Below, in pieces: positions 43,124 to 51,753 of a stretch of DNA of 64,000 nt. The notes below the pieces were generated by a model. The model was not told where the DNA came from. It was given only the letters and a program-made list of their open reading frames with translations, and ran no database searches. The stretch spans positions 742,501-806,500 of the forward strand of contig CP113928.1 of the NCBI GenBank assembly GCA_029392055.1, in the 5' to 3' direction. The translations under genes and the position numbers were made by a program. The DNA comes from Leuconostocaceae bacterium ESL0723 (lineage in GTDB: Bacteria > Bacillota > Bacilli > Lactobacillales > Lactobacillaceae). Each line of letters opens with the position of its first letter. Within the stretch, counting starts at the first letter, position 1.

Positions 43124-43415
43124 AAGCGCCCCTAGGAATAATAAATAATCCTAGGGGCGCCTGTCGGCACGGTACCACCCTATTAGTGCGTCTGTGACCC
43201 ACTACTTAATCCGGACACTAATGGTAGCTATCCTTCAACTGCTTAACGTGCGTTACCCCGTAGTTGGCTTGCCCTAAGACTCGCCGCCTAAACTTGCTCC
43301 CAGACCATCTTCAATGTCTGCTGGAATACTCATTTTCACCAACCTGAGCTCTCTAGTGATTCCCGCTAAACATTTACTCATCTGTTCTTAGCAATTTTTA
43401 ATATTACGTTGGTTT
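43124..43415 (-). promoter_or_regulatory. Methionine T-box leader with terminator
   Basis: AG-box AGAGAG (about 43352), distal GGTTGGTGAAAATGAG loop, probable specifier ATG in TTGAAGATGGTC (43308-43306), T-box AGGGTGGTACCGTG (about 43184-43170), and a perfect 12-bp terminator GCGCCCCTAGGA (43126-43137) / TCCTAGGGGCGC (43149-43160) with TTTTTT. Reading GAT (Asp) one base earlier is possible, but the genes controlled favour Met. Confidence 0.88.
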
Positions 43416-43446
43416 GAATGATATACGCTTCGTTTTTATTTGTCAA
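43416..43446 (-). promoter_or_regulatory. met operon promoter
   Basis: TTGACA (43446-43441), 17-base spacer, TATCAT (about 43423-43418). Confidence 0.82.
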
Positions 43447-43486
43447 CGTTATTTTAAAATTGATTTGAAAAAGTAATTTGGACAAA

Positions 43487-43515
43487 TAAAAAAAGCAGGC
43501 GTGGCCTGCTCTTAA
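43487..43515 (-). terminator. Terminator of the SHOCT gene
   Basis: AAAAAGCAGGC / GCCTGCT, T-run on the minus strand; overlaps the stop codon. Confidence 0.7.
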
Positions 43516-43697
43516 AAGGTCTGAATTCCGAGCTCATGAACCTTCATCCGGTAATCTTCGCTGGAAATCACGCCCTCTTCTAAGAAATTTTTGAGCTGCT
43601 TAAGTTGCCGACGCTGATCCGGAGTCAACCGGTTAGCATCGATGCCGGCGGGCACGTAACCGTGCTCATCGGGTACCCACTTGTTAATTGGACCCAT
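43512..43697 (-). CDS. SHOCT-domain small protein
   Basis: A 61-residue protein whose C-terminal half (RQLKQLKNFLEEGVISSEDYRMKVHEL) is a SHOCT motif, a short helical oligomerisation element. The N-terminus is Pro/Gly-rich. GGGGAGG suits the ATG at 43697. Function unknown; it lies behind the YdbT-like gene, 68 bases downstream. Confidence 0.75.
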   Translation of the reverse strand: MGPINKWVPDEHGYVPAGIDANRLTPDQRRQLKQLKNFLEEGVISSEDYRMKVHELGIQTF

Positions 43698-43765
43698 AGG
43701 CCACACCTCCCCAACAATTTAAAACCATCTTTTACTAGGGTCAGTATAGCACAAAGCGGACCTAG

Positions 43766-45247
43766 TCAGGCAAAATCACGATACCAGTCAAAGATGGCCT
43801 GGGCCTGACTCAGGGGTAGGTACTTATATTCACGGGTGGTAACACTACCACCCTGCCGGACGGCAATTGAAATATGAGCCCGCTGTCTTTTCTTCATCCA
43901 AATTGACTGACGCAGGTTCATTGACTGAATCTCATGCCAACCAACAAACGTTGTGCCAATACCCAACAAACGGGCCCTCCGAAGAACTACTTCTTCCTCA
44001 TTTAACTGGGCCGTTGTCGTGTAATGACCAGCATAAAAGCCGTTAAAGCCCCAGCCTAACAGCCACAAGGCCGAACCCAATCCCCACCAAAGGCCGTGGT
44101 AGAAAAAGGCCACGGCAATGACGGGTATCACTGCCCAAATGAGACCGTTACGAATCCTTAACCAGCAGGCATAAGCGTCACCATATCCCAACTGGGGTGC
44201 CTGTTCGGGCAGGAGGTGCACCAAGGGGTGACCGACCTGATAAGCCCGATTTTGGGGCACGACCGGAATGAGAACAGTACTACCCGACGCCGCATTCTCC
44301 TTACCTTCGTTAGCCTTAATTAAGAGGAGGTTCACCGTGACTAGGCGTAACAACCGTCGCAGGAAGCTTTGTCCAATTTCAACCGCCTGGATCCGCTTTA
44401 AGGTGACGTGGATAGTATCAGTTTTAAGCAGTCCACCCTTCATGGTTAGGTTGTTTCCCTGCCGAGCCACCGCGTAACCATAGTAGCGCAGCACTACCTT
44501 GACCAGGTTAAAGGCCATGACGGTCAGCAGCACGAAAATTAAAATGCCGGCAATCGCCACCAGACCGTATTTCAGCGCCGCTTCATTACCATAGCGACCA
44601 ATTTGATCACTGAGATGGAGTTCACTGCTCAAGGCCCAAATGGCTGCGAAACTAGCTAACCACGGCGTATCGGTAATACCGTAAAGCACTAAGTCGCCGA
44701 CTTTGACCTGATATTTAGCCGTAACTGTCTGGGCATGAGCCTCTTCTTGAGGCTGATCAGTTTCACTTGCAGCTGGTTCAGCCGGTGTCGCTTCATCAGT
44801 TGACCTTTCTCCAGCAAGGACTTGGTGGCGCAGCTTTTCAATCGTTTCAGCCACCGATTCAGGTACCGCTGAGAGCACCAGGGCAGACTTTTTGACGTCG
44901 CTAGCCCCGGTATCAATGCTTAGGCTTTCTAGCTTGAAAGGCTTAAGAAAGAACCACTGCCGCCGTTCCAGGTTCTGAATCCGATCATAGGGCACGTGGC
45001 GTTCCTGCCGGTTAATAATGCCCTTCCGAAGGATTAGTTCCCGGTCTAAAATCTGGTAGGTCATCATCCAATAACTCAACAGGGCCAGCACCACCCCCAA
45101 AGCAAATCCACCGATTAAAATCCAGAAAAAGATTCCTTGGGCACGCCGAGCACCAATGACAAATGCAAATAGGGCCGGCCAACTGCCTTTAATTAATTTA
45201 CCCAGTTCAAAAACCAGGGCAAAGGGACTAAGGTGTTTAGCGGGCAT
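43766..45247 (-). CDS. YdbT-like bacterial PH-domain membrane protein
   Basis: A 493-residue protein with three bPH2 domains interleaved with paired membrane helices (QILDRELILRKGIINRQERHVPYDRIQNLE; VARQGNNLTMKGGLLKTDTIHVTLKRIQAVE; NEEEVVLRRARLLGIG). It forms a pair with the YdbS-like gene upstream (11-base overlap). YdbS-YdbT in Bacillus is tied to sigma-W type envelope stress and bacteriocin resistance, so an envelope-defence role is possible. Confidence 0.85.
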   Translation of the reverse strand: MPAKHLSPFALVFELGKLIKGSWPALFAFVIGARRAQGIFFWILIGGFALGVVLALLSYWMMTYQILDRELILRKGIINRQERHVPYDRIQNLERRQWFFLKPFKLESLSIDTGASDVKKSALVLSAVPESVAETIEKLRHQVLAGERSTDEATPAEPAASETDQPQEEAHAQTVTAKYQVKVGDLVLYGITDTPWLASFAAIWALSSELHLSDQIGRYGNEAALKYGLVAIAGILIFVLLTVMAFNLVKVVLRYYGYAVARQGNNLTMKGGLLKTDTIHVTLKRIQAVEIGQSFLRRLLRLVTVNLLLIKANEGKENAASGSTVLIPVVPQNRAYQVGHPLVHLLPEQAPQLGYGDAYACWLRIRNGLIWAVIPVIAVAFFYHGLWWGLGSALWLLGWGFNGFYAGHYTTTAQLNEEEVVLRRARLLGIGTTFVGWHEIQSMNLRQSIWMKKRQRAHISIAVRQGGSVTTREYKYLPLSQAQAIFDWYRDFA

Positions 45248-45704
45248 TGCGGGCCTCCAATGCTAGGGCCATCACCCGGTCCTTCAAGCGCTGGGCATCG
45301 TTGCCGTCCAATGCTTCAATCGTATGCCCCGAACCACCGGTCGCAATCCGCACCTTATAGAGCTTGTTTAGCTGGAGTAAGGGTCCCTGGTCTAAGTCCA
45401 CGTTTTGAACCCGAGCAATTGGAATGGAGATATCTTCGCGGAAGAAAAAGCCCTTCTTAATCTCAACATCGGTCTCACTAACCTGGTACTGGTAAATGGC
45501 ATAGCGGTACTGGATTAAGATCAGCTCCACGATTACATTTAAGGCAGCCAGGCCGGCAATGATGAGCAGTCCCCAACTAGGTAGCCACGACCACAAATTA
45601 TTTTCCAACCACCAGTAGGCCACAAAAAGCACTACCCAGGCCAAAAATTCCAGGGCTAAAATCTCATACCAAATTACTTTAATTGCGCGGGGTAAGTGGT
45701 GCAC
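45237..45704 (-). CDS. YdbS-like bacterial PH-domain membrane protein
   Basis: A 155-residue protein: two membrane helices (about residues 18-60) and a bPH2 domain (SETDVEIKKGFFFREDISIPIARVQNVDLDQGPL). Precedes and overlaps the YdbT-like gene. Confidence 0.85.
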   Translation of the reverse strand: MHHLPRAIKVIWYEILALEFLAWVVLFVAYWWLENNLWSWLPSWGLLIIAGLAALNVIVELILIQYRYAIYQYQVSETDVEIKKGFFFREDISIPIARVQNVDLDQGPLLQLNKLYKVRIATGGSGHTIEALDGNDAQRLKDRVMALALEARNAR

Positions 45705-45833
45705 AGTTCCTTCTCCTCGTTCTTGCTTCAGATAAACACCCCTTAGCTTATCATAGGCAAAACGATCCCTGTGTTACTGCCAGGTTACTATTCCGTAAAA
45801 ATTAGACAAAGACCCCGCTGACTGTCTTATTTT

Positions 45834-46595
45834 TTATCCCGTTACCTGATTTAACCAGCCCAAAACATCATCAGCCACGGCCTCCCAACCGGGCTGGACC
45901 AGGGTATTGTGGGTCCGACCGGGATAGACCTTGAACGTTTTAACCTGGTCGGGGTTGGTATAGGCCTGGTAGTTTTTCTGGTTGATAACCGGCGGCTGGG
46001 ACTTATCGGCCCCACCGGACACAAAGAATATAGGTGCTTTCACCTGGCTAAAATCGATTTTTGGAATGGTTCTGGCAATCTTGCGACTGGATGGGACACA
46101 GTTAGCCCGAATAAAGGCCTTGGTCTCAGCCAGCGTCAGTTCATTGGTCACAAAGCGGTGGTACCAACGTGGTCCCTTTAAGACTAATTGATCCTTGAAG
46201 TTCCAGGGTTCCAGTAACAAAAAGTTAGAAAAGAGAAAATCCCAGTTAGGTGAAACAATCCCCTGGGGTGGCCCCGAATTAACACAGACCGCCGCCTGGG
46301 CTAATCCCTCTGACAACAATTTTTGAACAACAACGCCACCCAGGGAATGGCCAACTAGAATCGGTGGCTGATCCAGTCCCTGAATAATTTTACGGTAGTG
46401 GGCGACCACATTCTCAAAATTGACAGTGCCTAATTTAGGGTTGGGATGAGCACGTAACTCGGCAACCTCACCGTCTAAGTATGGCCAAGATGGTGCCAGC
46501 GTGTCATAGCCGGCAGCTTTAAAGTATTTTTGCCAGTCCTGCCAGACCTGGCCGGTATTCATATAACCGTGAACAAAAAGAATAGTGCTTGTCAT
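45834..46595 (-). CDS. Alpha/beta hydrolase
   Basis: A 253-residue hydrolase: ILFVHGYMNTGQVW, nucleophile in LVGHSLGGVV (Ser near 82), acid in SGGADKSQ, His in PGRTHNTLV. No signal peptide. Divergent from a TetR gene that probably controls it. Substrate unknown. Confidence 0.85.
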   Translation of the reverse strand: MTSTILFVHGYMNTGQVWQDWQKYFKAAGYDTLAPSWPYLDGEVAELRAHPNPKLGTVNFENVVAHYRKIIQGLDQPPILVGHSLGGVVVQKLLSEGLAQAAVCVNSGPPQGIVSPNWDFLFSNFLLLEPWNFKDQLVLKGPRWYHRFVTNELTLAETKAFIRANCVPSSRKIARTIPKIDFSQVKAPIFFVSGGADKSQPPVINQKNYQAYTNPDQVKTFKVYPGRTHNTLVQPGWEAVADDVLGWLNQVTG

Positions 46596-46606
46596 GGGTC
46601 CTCCTG

Positions 46607-46661
46607 ACTGATAAGACAGTTGTTATTGCTGCTATTATACCCGGGTGAAATAGCCTATAAT
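46607..46661. promoter_or_regulatory. Divergent promoters, hydrolase and TetR
   Basis: Minus -10 TATAAT at 46639-46634 and plus -10 TATAAT at 46656-46661, so the two promoters overlap. ACTG-ataaga-CAGT at 46607-46620 is a weak palindrome near the hydrolase start. Confidence 0.5.
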
Positions 46662-46691
46662 AGGACTAAACGACAGTAAGGAGGTTGTGTC

Positions 46692-47225
46692 ATGGCAGCT
46701 ACCCAACGGGCCCAAGAAATTAACCGTCTGACCAAACAATGGATTACCGATGCCCTTTTTGACCTGCTGAATGACCGCCCCCTGGACAAAATTTCGGTTT
46801 CCCAGGTCAGTCAAAAAGCCGGGATTAGTCGGACCGTATTTTATAACCATTTCGACAGTCTGACGGCGGTGATTGAAGCAGACTATCAAAAGAAACTAGA
46901 CCGCTACTTTGATCCCCTGACTGCTCAACCGGACTTTAAAAAGCGGCAGGGCCAACTGGCTCAGGCTTTCTTACAACTAGTGCCTGATTTAAAGCGGAGC
47001 ATCGCTGGCAACTACACCGAAACCCTGCGCAGCGTCACCATCAAAAAGCTAGAAGATCTCTACGAGCACAGCAATCTCGGCATTACCTACCGTGGCCAGC
47101 AGCGCCACTACTGGATTCAGTTCATTGCGGCCGGTGTCTTCCAAATCTGGCTAACCTGGATTGAAAATGGTCAAAAAGAATCCGTCGCCCAGATTACCGT
47201 CTGGATTGTTGCCTTTCATGGCTAA
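46692..47225 (+). CDS. TetR-family regulator
   Basis: A 177-residue TetR protein: ITDALFDLLNDRPLDKISVSQVSQKAGISRTVFYNHF is the DNA-binding part, and the C-terminal half has the TetR_C pattern of DhaS/YbiH-like members. AAGGAGG precedes the ATG. Divergent from, and likely repressor of, the hydrolase gene. Confidence 0.87.
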   Translation: MAATQRAQEINRLTKQWITDALFDLLNDRPLDKISVSQVSQKAGISRTVFYNHFDSLTAVIEADYQKKLDRYFDPLTAQPDFKKRQGQLAQAFLQLVPDLKRSIAGNYTETLRSVTIKKLEDLYEHSNLGITYRGQQRHYWIQFIAAGVFQIWLTWIENGQKESVAQITVWIVAFHG

Positions 47226-47264
47226 GTAAAAAGCCCCACACCAAAGTGTGAGGCTTTTTTATTT
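47226..47264. terminator. Shared terminator, tetR and lepA-like
   Basis: AAAAAGCCCCACAC / GTGTGAGGCTTTTTT between convergent genes. Confidence 0.85.
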
Positions 47265-49062
47265 ACTTTAACGACAGGAGGGTGTTAAAGACCTCCTGGG
47301 GCAGGACCAAGTCTGATTTGGCGGCCTGTCGCTTGTTGGCACTCTGCCGACGCAAGAGAGCTTGTTTCTTAGAGATACTGCGTTGCTCCCCGTTCACGGC
47401 AACGTTCTTACGCAGAGGCGGCACGTCCACCCGGGCAACCACCTTCCCCTCCACCACCGCCTGAACGGGCATAGGGTAAAGGCGGCGAGGAATCGTCCGC
47501 TTGAGTTCATGAACCAGGTTCTGGGTCAGCTCTGCCACCTGGGAACGGTGAACCACAAAGCTCAGTTCACTGACGGTGGCATAGTTCACCTGGGTATCAA
47601 CCTTGACCAGGTCGGCCTCCTGGTAGCCCTTGGGCTCGGTCCTAAAGGAGGCGTAGCCGTGGGACAGTGATTTCAAGGCATTGAAAAAGTCATAGGCAAT
47701 TTCGGCCAGGGGCATGTCATAAACCATTTCCACCTGGTCGCCTGAATTCGTCATATCAACAAAAACACCGCGGTACTGGTCTGCTAGCTTCATCAGGTCA
47801 CTGACCGAGCTAGCCGGACTGGTAATGGTTGTGGTCACCACTGGCTCAGATACGCTCAAAATGTCCTGAAAGGCCGGGAAGCGGCTGGGATTATTAATCG
47901 TCTGCGTCTGAACTTCCTGGTCCTTACCCAGGGTTTGCACTTGGTAGGAAACACTGGGGGCGGTAACTAGGACCTTCACGCCAAACTCACTCATCAAGCG
48001 TTCTTGGATAATTTGCAGATGAAAGACGCCCAGAAAGCCAACTCGAAAGCCAGGACCCATGGCTGGTGAACTTTCATCTTCAATCACCAGGGCCGTGTCG
48101 TTCAGGGCTAGTTTTTGCAGGGCTTCTTGAAGTTCACCGTAGTCATCGACTGGGTAAATTCCGGCATAAACCACCGGTTGTTGGCGCTGGTAGCCGGGCA
48201 GAGCCTCATCGGTGCCGCCGGCCTTAGTAGTGAGCGTATCACCAACCGTTACCAGGTTGGGGTCCTTGATACCAGTTAGGACGTAGCCAACCTGACCGGC
48301 CGACAGCTGATCAACCGCCTGGGCGTTTGGATGGTACACGCCGACTTCCTTGGCCTTAAAATTTTGCTGGTTAGCCAGCAAAACGAGGTCTTCACCAGCC
48401 TTTAACTCACCGTCCAAAAGGCGGACCTGGGCAATCACCCCCTGATAGGGGTCAAATTTCGAATCAAAGACTAGGGCCCTTAATGGCGCTTTCGGATCCC
48501 CCACTGGGGCCGGCAGGTCTTTCACCAGGGCTTCCAGCAGGTCATCAATCCCCTGCCCGGTCTTAGCCGAAATTTGGTAAATCTTCTGGTCGCCCAAATC
48601 TGGAATCAGGTCACGGATTTGCGCTTCAGTACCGGCCACATCAGCGGCGACTGCGTCAATTTTGTTAATAACTGGAATCACTGGCAAATGCAGGGATTCA
48701 GCCAGTCGCCAGTTCGCTACCGTTTGAGCCTGAATGCCCTGAGTAGCATCGACCAGTAGGATCACGCCGTCAGTGGCCGCCAGGCTCTTACTGACCTCAT
48801 AGGTAAAGTCAACGTGTCCCGGCGTATCAATCAAATTCAGCTCGTAGGTCTGGCCGTCTTTAGCCTGATAGTGGTTTTGGACCGTCCGGGCCTTAACCGT
48901 CACCCCATGGGCCTGCTCGACGGCCATGTCATCCAGAAGCTGGGGCGCAGCTTCCCGGTCAGACACCGTCTGAGTCTTTTCCATCAAGCGGTCAGCCAGG
49001 GTCGATTTCCCGTGGTCGATGTGGGAAATAATGGCAAAGTTGCGAATATATTTAGTTTTCAT
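47263..49062 (-). CDS. EF4/LepA-like translation GTPase (divergent)
   Basis: A 599-residue LepA-family GTPase: P-loop AIISHIDHGKST, switch region with GVTVKA, DTPGHVDFTYEVS, NKID, then beta-barrel, EF-G III/V-like and the LepA-specific C-terminal domain ending in RRQSANKRQAAKSDLVLPQEVF. The switch I region reads MAVEQAHGVTVKARTV where canonical LepA has the DLERERGITIK pattern, and the C-terminal lysine-rich tail is altered, so this is probably a second, divergent LepA copy rather than the housekeeping one. Start 49062 from GGAGTGA. Confidence 0.85.
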   Translation of the reverse strand: MKTKYIRNFAIISHIDHGKSTLADRLMEKTQTVSDREAAPQLLDDMAVEQAHGVTVKARTVQNHYQAKDGQTYELNLIDTPGHVDFTYEVSKSLAATDGVILLVDATQGIQAQTVANWRLAESLHLPVIPVINKIDAVAADVAGTEAQIRDLIPDLGDQKIYQISAKTGQGIDDLLEALVKDLPAPVGDPKAPLRALVFDSKFDPYQGVIAQVRLLDGELKAGEDLVLLANQQNFKAKEVGVYHPNAQAVDQLSAGQVGYVLTGIKDPNLVTVGDTLTTKAGGTDEALPGYQRQQPVVYAGIYPVDDYGELQEALQKLALNDTALVIEDESSPAMGPGFRVGFLGVFHLQIIQERLMSEFGVKVLVTAPSVSYQVQTLGKDQEVQTQTINNPSRFPAFQDILSVSEPVVTTTITSPASSVSDLMKLADQYRGVFVDMTNSGDQVEMVYDMPLAEIAYDFFNALKSLSHGYASFRTEPKGYQEADLVKVDTQVNYATVSELSFVVHRSQVAELTQNLVHELKRTIPRRLYPMPVQAVVEGKVVARVDVPPLRKNVAVNGEQRSISKKQALLRRQSANKRQAAKSDLVLPQEVFNTLLSLK

Positions 49063-49166
49063 GATGTCACTCCATTCCAAAGTCAAAGCAATGTGAACGG
49101 GTGTTGTAATCCCGTCCTAAATTAGAACTGGGAACCGACAAGTAAAATCGCCATGGTTAGACTCCT

Positions 49167-49703
49167 TTAGGGTGCTATTAGGTAATATTCATTCATATCA
49201 CGGTAGGCGCCATCCCGGTAGAGATAGTCGGGATGAGTTGCCAGAAAAGTAAAACCTGACCGCTTAATCACATTGTTGCTGGGCAGGTTCTCGACTTCAG
49301 CAAAGATCCGCATCTGGTGAAGGCCCATGGTATCAAAGGCATACCGACACAGGGACTTTACCGCCGTGGTCATGATACCACGGTGCTCATGGCTGCTGGA
49401 CAACCAGTAGCCGATTTCGGCCCGATGATTGTTCAAATCCAAGCTCTGAATTTCAATCATGCCGATTGGCGCAGGACCCTGGTAAATGACATAAAGCAGG
49501 TCCAAGCCCGCTGGGCTGGCCCCCACCACCTTGGCAATATGATCGATTGAGACCTGTGGGGCCTTCGTCCGCTTGGCCCAGGGCAAAAATTTGCCCAGGT
49601 GTTCCCGGTCCTGGTCAATCACGGCAAAAATGGCCGGGCCCATACTGGGTCGGCCTGGTACCAAGCGAATATCGTCTTCGGGAAATAAGGTGATTTCAGG
49701 CAT
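49167..49703 (-). CDS. GNAT acetyltransferase, RimJ/RimL-like
   Basis: A 178-residue N-acetyltransferase: DNHIAKVV-like N-half, EIGYWLSSSHEHRGIMTTAVKSL (acetyl-CoA loop) and NLPSNNVIKRSGF. Resembles the 9662-10165 protein in family but not closely. AGGAGG precedes the ATG. Confidence 0.8.
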   Translation of the reverse strand: MPEITLFPEDDIRLVPGRPSMGPAIFAVIDQDREHLGKFLPWAKRTKAPQVSIDHIAKVVGASPAGLDLLYVIYQGPAPIGMIEIQSLDLNNHRAEIGYWLSSSHEHRGIMTTAVKSLCRYAFDTMGLHQMRIFAEVENLPSNNVIKRSGFTFLATHPDYLYRDGAYRDMNEYYLIAP

Positions 49704-49717
49704 AGCGCCTCCTGAAT

Positions 49718-50494
49718 TTAGTACTTGCCGTTGGCGGCCAGGACTGCCGCAATTGCAGCCTGGCGGAAGTTGTTCTTTTCAAGGGCCAAAACCCCCTGGA
49801 TGGTGCTACCACCCGGTGAGGTGACCTGGCCCTTCAAATCCGCAAAGGAGGCCGGGCTGTCTTGAGCCAATTTCGCTGAACCCGCCACCATGCTGGCAAT
49901 CACCTGCTTGGCCACTAGCCGACTCATCCCCTCGGCCACGGCTGCGTCTTCAAGAGCATCCATAAAGACGTCCACAAAGGCGGGCCCACAGCCACCGACC
50001 GTGCCAGCCAGGCCTAACTGCTGGGCTGGCACCTCAATGACATCCCCCAGCTTACCGAGCAAGTCCTGGATGGTAGTCTGGTCCTGCTCACCCAGGGTGT
50101 CGTTTAGGCTCAGGGCACTGGTCCCAGCATTAACCGCCACGGGGATATTGGGCACGAAACTGGCCAACGGATTCTTGGGTGCAGCCGACTTGAGGTCAGC
50201 TAAACTGACACCGGCTGCGGCGGACAAAACAATCGTATCCTTGGGCAGATCATGCTCAACCAGGTCAGTCATGACACTAATCACGGTCGGTACTGGTGTA
50301 GTTAGGATAACCACCTGGGGCTGCTTCGCCAGAAAGTCGGTCGTATCAACGACCACTTCGACGCCCAAGTCCTGGGCCTGTTGCTTGGCCTTGGCAGCCG
50401 TTGACGACTTGCCAATCACTGGTACATCAGCCCGTACCAAACCCCGGGCAATCGCTGAGCCCATGTGTCCTAAACCAATAATCCCTACTTGCAT
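49718..50494 (-). CDS. proC: Pyrroline-5-carboxylate reductase
   Basis: A 258-residue enzyme for the last step of proline synthesis. Dinucleotide motif GIIGLGHMGSAIARG at the N-terminus and the C-terminal TVGGCGPAFVDVFMDAL ... LKGQVTSPGGSTIQGVLALE are the ProC signature. No proA or proB nearby. Confidence 0.93.
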   Translation of the reverse strand: MQVGIIGLGHMGSAIARGLVRADVPVIGKSSTAAKAKQQAQDLGVEVVVDTTDFLAKQPQVVILTTPVPTVISVMTDLVEHDLPKDTIVLSAAAGVSLADLKSAAPKNPLASFVPNIPVAVNAGTSALSLNDTLGEQDQTTIQDLLGKLGDVIEVPAQQLGLAGTVGGCGPAFVDVFMDALEDAAVAEGMSRLVAKQVIASMVAGSAKLAQDSPASFADLKGQVTSPGGSTIQGVLALEKNNFRQAAIAAVLAANGKY

Positions 50495-50546
50495 GTTTGC
50501 CTCCTCATGTTGAATCCATTATGGGCATTTTAACACAAGTAAGTGA

Positions 50547-50978
50547 TTAAACCGGCCGGTAAAACTTGGACTGCTCCTTCACTTTTTCAAAGCCCAGATG
50601 CTTGTAGAACTGGTGAGCCTCCTGGCGTTCATTCCCTGAGTTAAGCCGAATACCGGTTAGTCCTCTCTCTTTGGCCGCTACTGCGATTGCGTCCAGTAAC
50701 TGGCGGCCGTAACCCTGCCCCTGGTAATCTTTGCCAACGGCCAAGGCCAGCAGGTTAAAAGCCGGCGCGGCATACAGGTTTTGGTAGAGCTGGGCGTGGA
50801 CATACCCCACCACCTGGCCACTATCATCGGTAGCCACCCAGACCTGCTGGTGGTCGTGATCAGCTAAAACCTGGGCTAGCACAGCAGCCGTTTCTGACTC
50901 AGAAAATTGATACCCCAGTTCATTTTGGTTAAGAACTTGCAAGGCCGGTGCGTCCGTTAAACGGGCTAATCGAATCAT
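50547..50978 (-). CDS. GNAT acetyltransferase
   Basis: A 143-residue N-acetyltransferase with the LAVGKDYQGQGYGRQLLDAI acetyl-CoA loop and NSGNERQEAHQFYKHLGFEK. Small single-domain member, probably acting on a small molecule; substrate unknown. Confidence 0.82.
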   Translation of the reverse strand: MIRLARLTDAPALQVLNQNELGYQFSESETAAVLAQVLADHDHQQVWVATDDSGQVVGYVHAQLYQNLYAAPAFNLLALAVGKDYQGQGYGRQLLDAIAVAAKERGLTGIRLNSGNERQEAHQFYKHLGFEKVKEQSKFYRPV

Positions 50979-51046
50979 GGCACTTCCCCCTTTGTATTAA
51001 GCCCCTATTGTAACTTAAAAAGGCAGCCACTAGGGCTGCCTTTTCC

Positions 51047-51226
51047 TTACTGATTAATTTTTTTAGCACGGGCTAACTTGCGGAAGTAAAGCCCCAGACC
51101 AACCTGGGCCAAAACCGCCAAACCTAGGGCAATTAGGCCAAAGTAGTGGCTGTTAAAGGTAAAGAAATTCGCACTGTCACTAAAGTTAGGGAAGTTCATA
51201 TTCATGGTATTCAATGGTGTGTGCAT
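51047..51226 (-). CDS. Small membrane protein
   Basis: A 59-residue protein with one membrane helix (YFGLIALGLAVLAQVGLGLYF) and a short basic tail; the N-terminus is Asn/Phe-rich. GAGG suits the ATG at 51226. A weak T-rich hairpin (AAAAGGCAGCC/GGCTGCC) lies after it. Family not recognised. Confidence 0.6.
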   Translation of the reverse strand: MHTPLNTMNMNFPNFSDSANFFTFNSHYFGLIALGLAVLAQVGLGLYFRKLARAKKINQ

Positions 51227-51313
51227 AGACAACCTCGATTCTTGGTCACGTAGACCAAATATGATTGTCTTTATTCTAGGGTCACTAGATAAAATGGTGA
51301 TTAAAGTGCCAAA

Positions 51314-51658
51314 TTATTTTCTAAAAATGACATAAAAAATCAGCCAATCAACCAGTAATGAGGCCCACGTAGCAAGCATCAAACTGGTACCACTCAGGTT
51401 AAAGAGTGGCATCACCAACGCGGTCACTAGCAACAAGGCCAAAAGGACAATCACCTTGGGGAGGGTGATTCGATCCTCAGCCTCCTTATCCAACAGGAGT
51501 TGTACAACATAGTTGCTCGTGGAAATAACACCCACCAACAGATATGGAAAATATACCTGGTGGATGCCTGTTACCAGGGTAACAACGAAGACAGTAATCC
51601 CTGTCGTAAAAATAGAATAGCGTACTACTTTTGGATTCGGTTTTTGTTGTTTTGCCAT
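51314..51658 (-). CDS. Small four-helix membrane protein, function unknown
   Basis: A 114-residue protein with a basic N-terminus and four hydrophobic segments. Not assigned to a family; length and topology resemble DUF3021-like proteins, but I see no diagnostic motif. GGGGAGGGGAAG precedes the start. Confidence 0.6.
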   Translation of the reverse strand: MAKQQKPNPKVVRYSIFTTGITVFVVTLVTGIHQVYFPYLLVGVISTSNYVVQLLLDKEAEDRITLPKVIVLLALLLVTALVMPLFNLSGTSLMLATWASLLVDWLIFYVIFRK

Positions 51659-51719
51659 ATACTTCCCCTCCCCCTGACAACCAAACTAACAAATCCAAGT
51701 CTAACAAGATTCAGAGCAA

Positions 51720-51750
51720 AATAAAAACAGGCAGCTGCCTGTTTTTATCT
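51720..51750 (-). terminator. Terminator of aspartase gene
   Basis: AAAAACAGGC-agct-GCCTGTTTTT, fully symmetric. Confidence 0.85.
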
Positions 51751-51753
51751 TAA

